A DNA stretch of 9,242 bases from Bacteroidota bacterium (lineage in GTDB: Bacteria > Bacteroidota > Bacteroidia > Chitinophagales > Chitinophagaceae), in the NCBI GenBank assembly GCA_023411775.1, contig JAEYOL010000302.1, positions 1-9,242 on the forward strand, given 5' to 3'. The first letter of the stretch is position 1, and every line of letters begins with the position of its first letter. The notes beneath the pieces were generated by a model, which was not told the DNA's origin, did not search any database, and saw only the letters and a program-made list of their open reading frames with translations. The position numbers and the translations under genes are program-made. Positions 5,944 through 9,242 of this stretch are shown here, piece after piece.

Positions 5944-7935
5944 ATGAACCATATTCAACATAATCAAATAGTCAATTTTATCTGGGGGATTGCCGATGAT
6001 GTGCTTCGTGATGTTTACACACGAGGCAAATACAGAGATATAATACTTCCATTCACGGTATTACGTAGGTTGGATGCTTTGCTGGAGTCTTCAAAAGACA
6101 ATGTGATTGAAATGCATGAGCAACTCAATAAGTTGAAAATCGAAAATCAGTCACCACAGCTTAGAAAGGTTTCCGGTTATGTTTTTTACAACACTTCTAA
6201 GTACACTTTCAAGAAGTTATTGAATGACCCTGCAAACATTCGGCAGAACCTTGAAAATTATCTGGATGGCTTTAGTTCAGATGTGCAAGACATCATTAGC
6301 AAATTCAAATTGCGTAATCAGTTGGATACGCTTGAAGAAGGCAATATCACTTTCCCATTGATTGAAAAATTCTGTTCTTCTCAAATCAACCTGAGCCCGG
6401 TAGCGGTGAAAGATAAGGATGGAAACATTGTGCATGAAGGATTGAGTAATCTGGGAATGGGCTATGTTTTTGAGGAGCTTATTCGCAAGTTCAATGAAGA
6501 AAACAACGAAGAAGCTGGTGAACACTTCACACCAAGGGAAATCATTAAGTTGATGACCCATCTCATTTTTGAGCCAGTCAAAAACAAAATCAAAGAAGGA
6601 ACTTATCTCATTTATGACCCTGCTTGTGGCAGCGGTGGTATGCTTACGGAAGCGGAACATTTTGCATTGGAAATAAATCCCAAAGCAACATACCATTTAT
6701 ACGGTCAGGAAGTGAACCCCGAAACATTTGCAATCTGCAAAGCAGATATGCTCATTAAAGACGAAGATCCTGAGAAAATTGCTTTTGGTTCTACATTGTC
6801 AAATGATGGCTTTCCCAAGCTAAAATTTGACTTTATGCTGTCTAACCCGCCTTATGGCAAAACATGGAAGGTTGACCAGGACAGCATTGTTGATTCAAAA
6901 ACAAAAGAGATACTTGATAGTCGCTTTAATGTTGGAGTACCGAGGGTAAGTGATGGCCAGTTGCTATTCTTGATGAACATGGTTTCCAAAATGAAGACCG
7001 ATAGCGAAATAGGAAGCCGAATTGCATCTGTTCATAATGGATCATCATTATTTACAGGGGATGCAGGTAGTGGGGAAAGCGAAATAAGGAAATATATCAT
7101 TGAAAACGATTTACTCGAAGCCATCATTCAGTTACCCAATGATATGTTTTATAACACCGGCATCGCCACGTATATATGGGTGCTGAGCAATAAAAAAGAG
7201 AAAAGACGAAAAGGCAAAGTCCAATTAATTGACGCCTCCGGGATCTACAGCAAAATGCGAAAAGGATTAGGTAGCAAGTCAAACGAGTTGACCGAATCGC
7301 ATATCCTACAAATTGCAAAGATATTCAATGATTTTCAAGAAAATGAAATCAGTAGAATTTTTGATAACGACGATTTCGCTTATTGGAGCATTACGGTAGA
7401 GCGGCCTTTGCGTTTAGCATGGCAGCTAACAGAAGAAAGACTATCTGCAATTGAGGATACTGATTACTATTTGCCAATCCTCAAAGCATTGCAAAAGCAG
7501 TTTGGTACTGATATTCAAAATGACTTCAATCAACTTTTGTCTGCCTTAGATGCACAGCTAAAGAAGTTGTCGATGAAGTGGAAGCCTAAAGAGAAGAAAA
7601 CATTTTTAGATGCTTTGTCATGGCGTGATGAAGAAGCCAAACCTGTTATCAAAAAGCAGGACAAAGACGAAGTGATTTATGAAGCCGATCCTGAATTACG
7701 AGATTACGAGAGTGTTCCCGTAAAGGAAAATGTGCGGGAGTATTTTGAAAAGGAAGTGTGGCCCTTTGTGCCTGATGCATGGATTGATGAAAGCAAAACT
7801 GTAAAAGGATACGAAATTTCGTTTACAAAGATCTTTTATAAATACCAGCCATTACGTAGTGTGGCGGAAATAACTTCAGAAATTATGCGGCTGGAAAGCG
7901 AGACAGAAGGGCTCCTAAAACAAATAATAGAATAG
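5944..7935 (+). CDS. hsdM: Type I restriction-modification DNA adenine methyltransferase, HsdM-like
   Basis: This is predicted to methylate adenine N6 in DNA using S-adenosylmethionine, normally as the M subunit of a type I complex whose S subunit gives specificity. The 663 residues contain an HsdM_N-like helical domain (about 8-150), then GEHFTPREIIKLM (192-204), motif I PACGSGG (226-232, AdoMet binding), motif IV NPPYG (301-305, catalytic) and ASVHNGSSLFTG (361-372). The stretch IIQLPNDMFYNTGIATYIWVL (394-414) is also family-typical. A C-terminal extension of about 180 residues is rich in charged and predicted helical sequence, ending with KGYEISFTKIFYKYQPLR (621-638) and an ESETEGLLKQ coil; many longer HsdM proteins share this tail. 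All catalytic motifs look intact. The ATG at 5944 follows an AG-rich stretch (AAAAGAAAAGA). G+C is lower than in mnmE: 19 of 60 bases at 5941-6000 and 16 of 60 at 7321-7380, against 31 of 60 at 5041-5100. No HsdS follows directly. Confidence 0.93.
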   Translation: MNHIQHNQIVNFIWGIADDVLRDVYTRGKYRDIILPFTVLRRLDALLESSKDNVIEMHEQLNKLKIENQSPQLRKVSGYVFYNTSKYTFKKLLNDPANIRQNLENYLDGFSSDVQDIISKFKLRNQLDTLEEGNITFPLIEKFCSSQINLSPVAVKDKDGNIVHEGLSNLGMGYVFEELIRKFNEENNEEAGEHFTPREIIKLMTHLIFEPVKNKIKEGTYLIYDPACGSGGMLTEAEHFALEINPKATYHLYGQEVNPETFAICKADMLIKDEDPEKIAFGSTLSNDGFPKLKFDFMLSNPPYGKTWKVDQDSIVDSKTKEILDSRFNVGVPRVSDGQLLFLMNMVSKMKTDSEIGSRIASVHNGSSLFTGDAGSGESEIRKYIIENDLLEAIIQLPNDMFYNTGIATYIWVLSNKKEKRRKGKVQLIDASGIYSKMRKGLGSKSNELTESHILQIAKIFNDFQENEISRIFDNDDFAYWSITVERPLRLAWQLTEERLSAIEDTDYYLPILKALQKQFGTDIQNDFNQLLSALDAQLKKLSMKWKPKEKKTFLDALSWRDEEAKPVIKKQDKDEVIYEADPELRDYESVPVKENVREYFEKEVWPFVPDAWIDESKTVKGYEISFTKIFYKYQPLRSVAEITSEIMRLESETEGLLKQIIE

Positions 7936-9242
7936 TGCAACTCCAGGCAGGCTACATATTAGAATCAGTTCGAGATGCACTCAACGCTTATGCAAAGCGG
8001 AATGAGAAGTCACCTGCATTGCATGGCTTGTTAAGGTCACTAAGCACATTTGAGGTGCAGACCGGTATTAATCTGGAAACCCCAGCAAATCCGCCATCCC
8101 TATTTGCGGTTGCATCTAATATTATTACACGAGGCTTACCCACATTGGCAAGTGTTCATTTGGAGGAGTACTTTGCTGATAGGTTAGCAGTTACACAAAG
8201 GCAGGATGATGAAGCCAGAGGGAAAGTGGCGTTCCCTTTCGCGAATGTTGATGAAGATAATAAATACGGAGAGTCACTTTTCAAGGCATTACACACAATT
8301 GACCCAAGAGCAAAGAACCGAAGCCAATACTTAAATATAAGTGATGTTGACAGCCCATTCGAAAGGAGATTTCTATTAGAGCTTATCACTCAAGATAAGG
8401 TGTTTTTGACCCAAATATTAGAAAAGCAAAGAACCCGTAGTTCTTTCACCCGTGACAACAATCAGGGAAGGGTAGATTTTAGCCTGGAAATACCTTACGA
8501 TTTTACCAAGAGCAGAACCAACCGTTATAACAGTCAGGTGCAGATTAAGCACCACAAGACGTATGTGATTGAAGTCGATGGCAAAAAGTACCATACCGAT
8601 TTATTAGACGACCTGAAAGATTTTGAAATTGCTCAGTTGTCACGAAACATCAGCCACATCACAGAGGACAGGGTGTACAAAGATGTAGAAGAATTTATTC
8701 GCACAATTGAAGCGGAAGAATTTATACAGCAGGCACAGGGTAACTACAGCAACGATGAATATTTATTGAGCAGTCTTACTGCCTTATGTCTTGCCCCCTT
8801 CGGTATGGCAAGGCTTCAAAGGGTGGTACTGCAATATTTAATGGCTCATTATGATGCTGCAATCACCAAGCAAAAGATAAAAATTGCTGTTGCAGAAAGA
8901 GACCTTCCATGTGCAATAGCGGCATTTGATGACCTTTCGCTATTGCTGCATACCCTCAATGATTTAGCTCAAACTCAAATTCATATCCCTGCATTCGAGG
9001 TGCAAGTTTTCACTTCGCCTGAGTTTATGGACCATCCACTGCATAACGGCAAATCAGTAGCTCCGCTTACTGCTTTGAACGCTGCAGATTTCGACCTTGT
9101 TATTGATATTTCAGTATTGCGGAGATTGTCTGTTTTTAAAGATGATTTTCAGCCTTCGCATAATACGATTGTCATTCGCAATGCTCATTACATACACTAT
9201 AAAACCAACACCGGAGTAGTATCAGCATCTTCGGTACTATAC
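7935..9242 (+). CDS. Large protein with PD-(D/E)XK-like nuclease motif, N-terminal 436 residues
   Basis: This frame starts with GTG at 7935, sharing a base with the hsdM stop (TAGTG), and stays open to the window end, so at least 436 residues are encoded and the rest is missing. No ATG lies in frame near the start. The frame is open upstream only from 7860 and holds no earlier usual start codon, so GTG with translational coupling to hsdM is the best choice. A region at about 140-235 resembles PD-(D/E)XK nucleases of the DUF559/Vsr-like type. It has a helix with Glu143 (SPFERRFLLEL), Asp181 in GRVDFSLEIP, then Glu213, Asp215, Lys217 and His220 in YVIEVDGKKYH, followed by a charged helix (DLLDDLKDFEIAQL). 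No signal peptide or membrane segment is seen. The part from about 270 to 436 is unassigned; it includes DFDLVIDISVLRRL (385-398). An ATPase or helicase module could follow downstream, but none is visible. It is not a recognisable HsdS or standard HsdR N-terminus. Confidence 0.85.
   Translation, partial: MQLQAGYILESVRDALNAYAKRNEKSPALHGLLRSLSTFEVQTGINLETPANPPSLFAVASNIITRGLPTLASVHLEEYFADRLAVTQRQDDEARGKVAFPFANVDEDNKYGESLFKALHTIDPRAKNRSQYLNISDVDSPFERRFLLELITQDKVFLTQILEKQRTRSSFTRDNNQGRVDFSLEIPYDFTKSRTNRYNSQVQIKHHKTYVIEVDGKKYHTDLLDDLKDFEIAQLSRNISHITEDRVYKDVEEFIRTIEAEEFIQQAQGNYSNDEYLLSSLTALCLAPFGMARLQRVVLQYLMAHYDAAITKQKIKIAVAERDLPCAIAAFDDLSLLLHTLNDLAQTQIHIPAFEVQVFTSPEFMDHPLHNGKSVAPLTALNAADFDLVIDISVLRRLSVFKDDFQPSHNTIVIRNAHYIHYKTNTGVVSASSVLY

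Noticed and set aside
7395..7935. HsdS fused to the C-terminus of HsdM
   Set aside because: The last 180 residues are charged and helical and end in a tail common to many longer HsdM proteins. No target-recognition domain pattern or repeated conserved regions of HsdS are visible.
8156..8389. Minus-strand frame of 77 codons inside the last gene
   Set aside because: It lies wholly within the long + strand frame that starts at 7935 and shows no recognisable motif, so it is most likely a chance antisense frame.
5944..9242. DISARM or BREX system
   Set aside because: The methyltransferase has HsdM features (HsdM_N-like region and HsdM tail), not those of PglX, and no DrmA/B/C, BrxC or PglZ gene is present in the window.
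1..9242. tRNA, rRNA, CRISPR array, insertion sequence
   Set aside because: No spaced direct repeats, transposase-like frames, long terminal inverted repeats or cloverleaf-like sequence with a TTCGA-type arm in context were seen by eye in the gaps.

Overview
The window looks like a chromosomal segment of a Bacteroidota bacterium, plausibly of the Chitinophagaceae. The reasons are the exbB-exbD-exbD-tonB gene order, a TonB with the N-terminal FENRNKDYGAYELRK-type signature common in that phylum, A-rich leaders in place of Shine-Dalgarno sites, and an exact match to the Bacteroidota -7 promoter motif TAnnTTTG in front of mnmE. The family-level placement is inference from sequence character, not from a search.

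Layout, all genes on the + strand. (1) Positions 1-806: the 3' part of a MacB/FtsX-type ABC transporter permease, cut by the window edge. (2) 1065-4188: a four-gene TonB energy-transduction operon of ExbB, two different ExbD proteins and TonB, closed by a strong intrinsic terminator at 4212-4242. The three inner-membrane motor proteins would use the proton gradient to drive TonB, which powers outer-membrane receptors. (3) 4295-5674: mnmE, the tRNA wobble-uridine modification GTPase, with its own promoter overlapping the tail of the tonB terminator. (4) 5675-5943: a very AT-rich gene-free stretch. (5) 5944-9242: a two-gene block that looks acquired. It holds hsdM, a type I restriction-modification adenine methyltransferase, followed with an overlapping TAGTG junction by a long frame that runs off the window end. 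That frame carries a PD-(D/E)XK-like nuclease signature.

Regions 1-3 are ordinary core genome. The part worth attention is region 5. It lies just after the 3' end of mnmE, a gene end known elsewhere as an integration site for genomic islands. Its base composition is visibly lower in G+C than mnmE. The gene directly after hsdM is neither a recognisable HsdS nor a standard HsdR N-terminus. It may be the start of a non-canonical methyltransferase plus nuclease defence system, but the window ends before the decisive part of the second gene.
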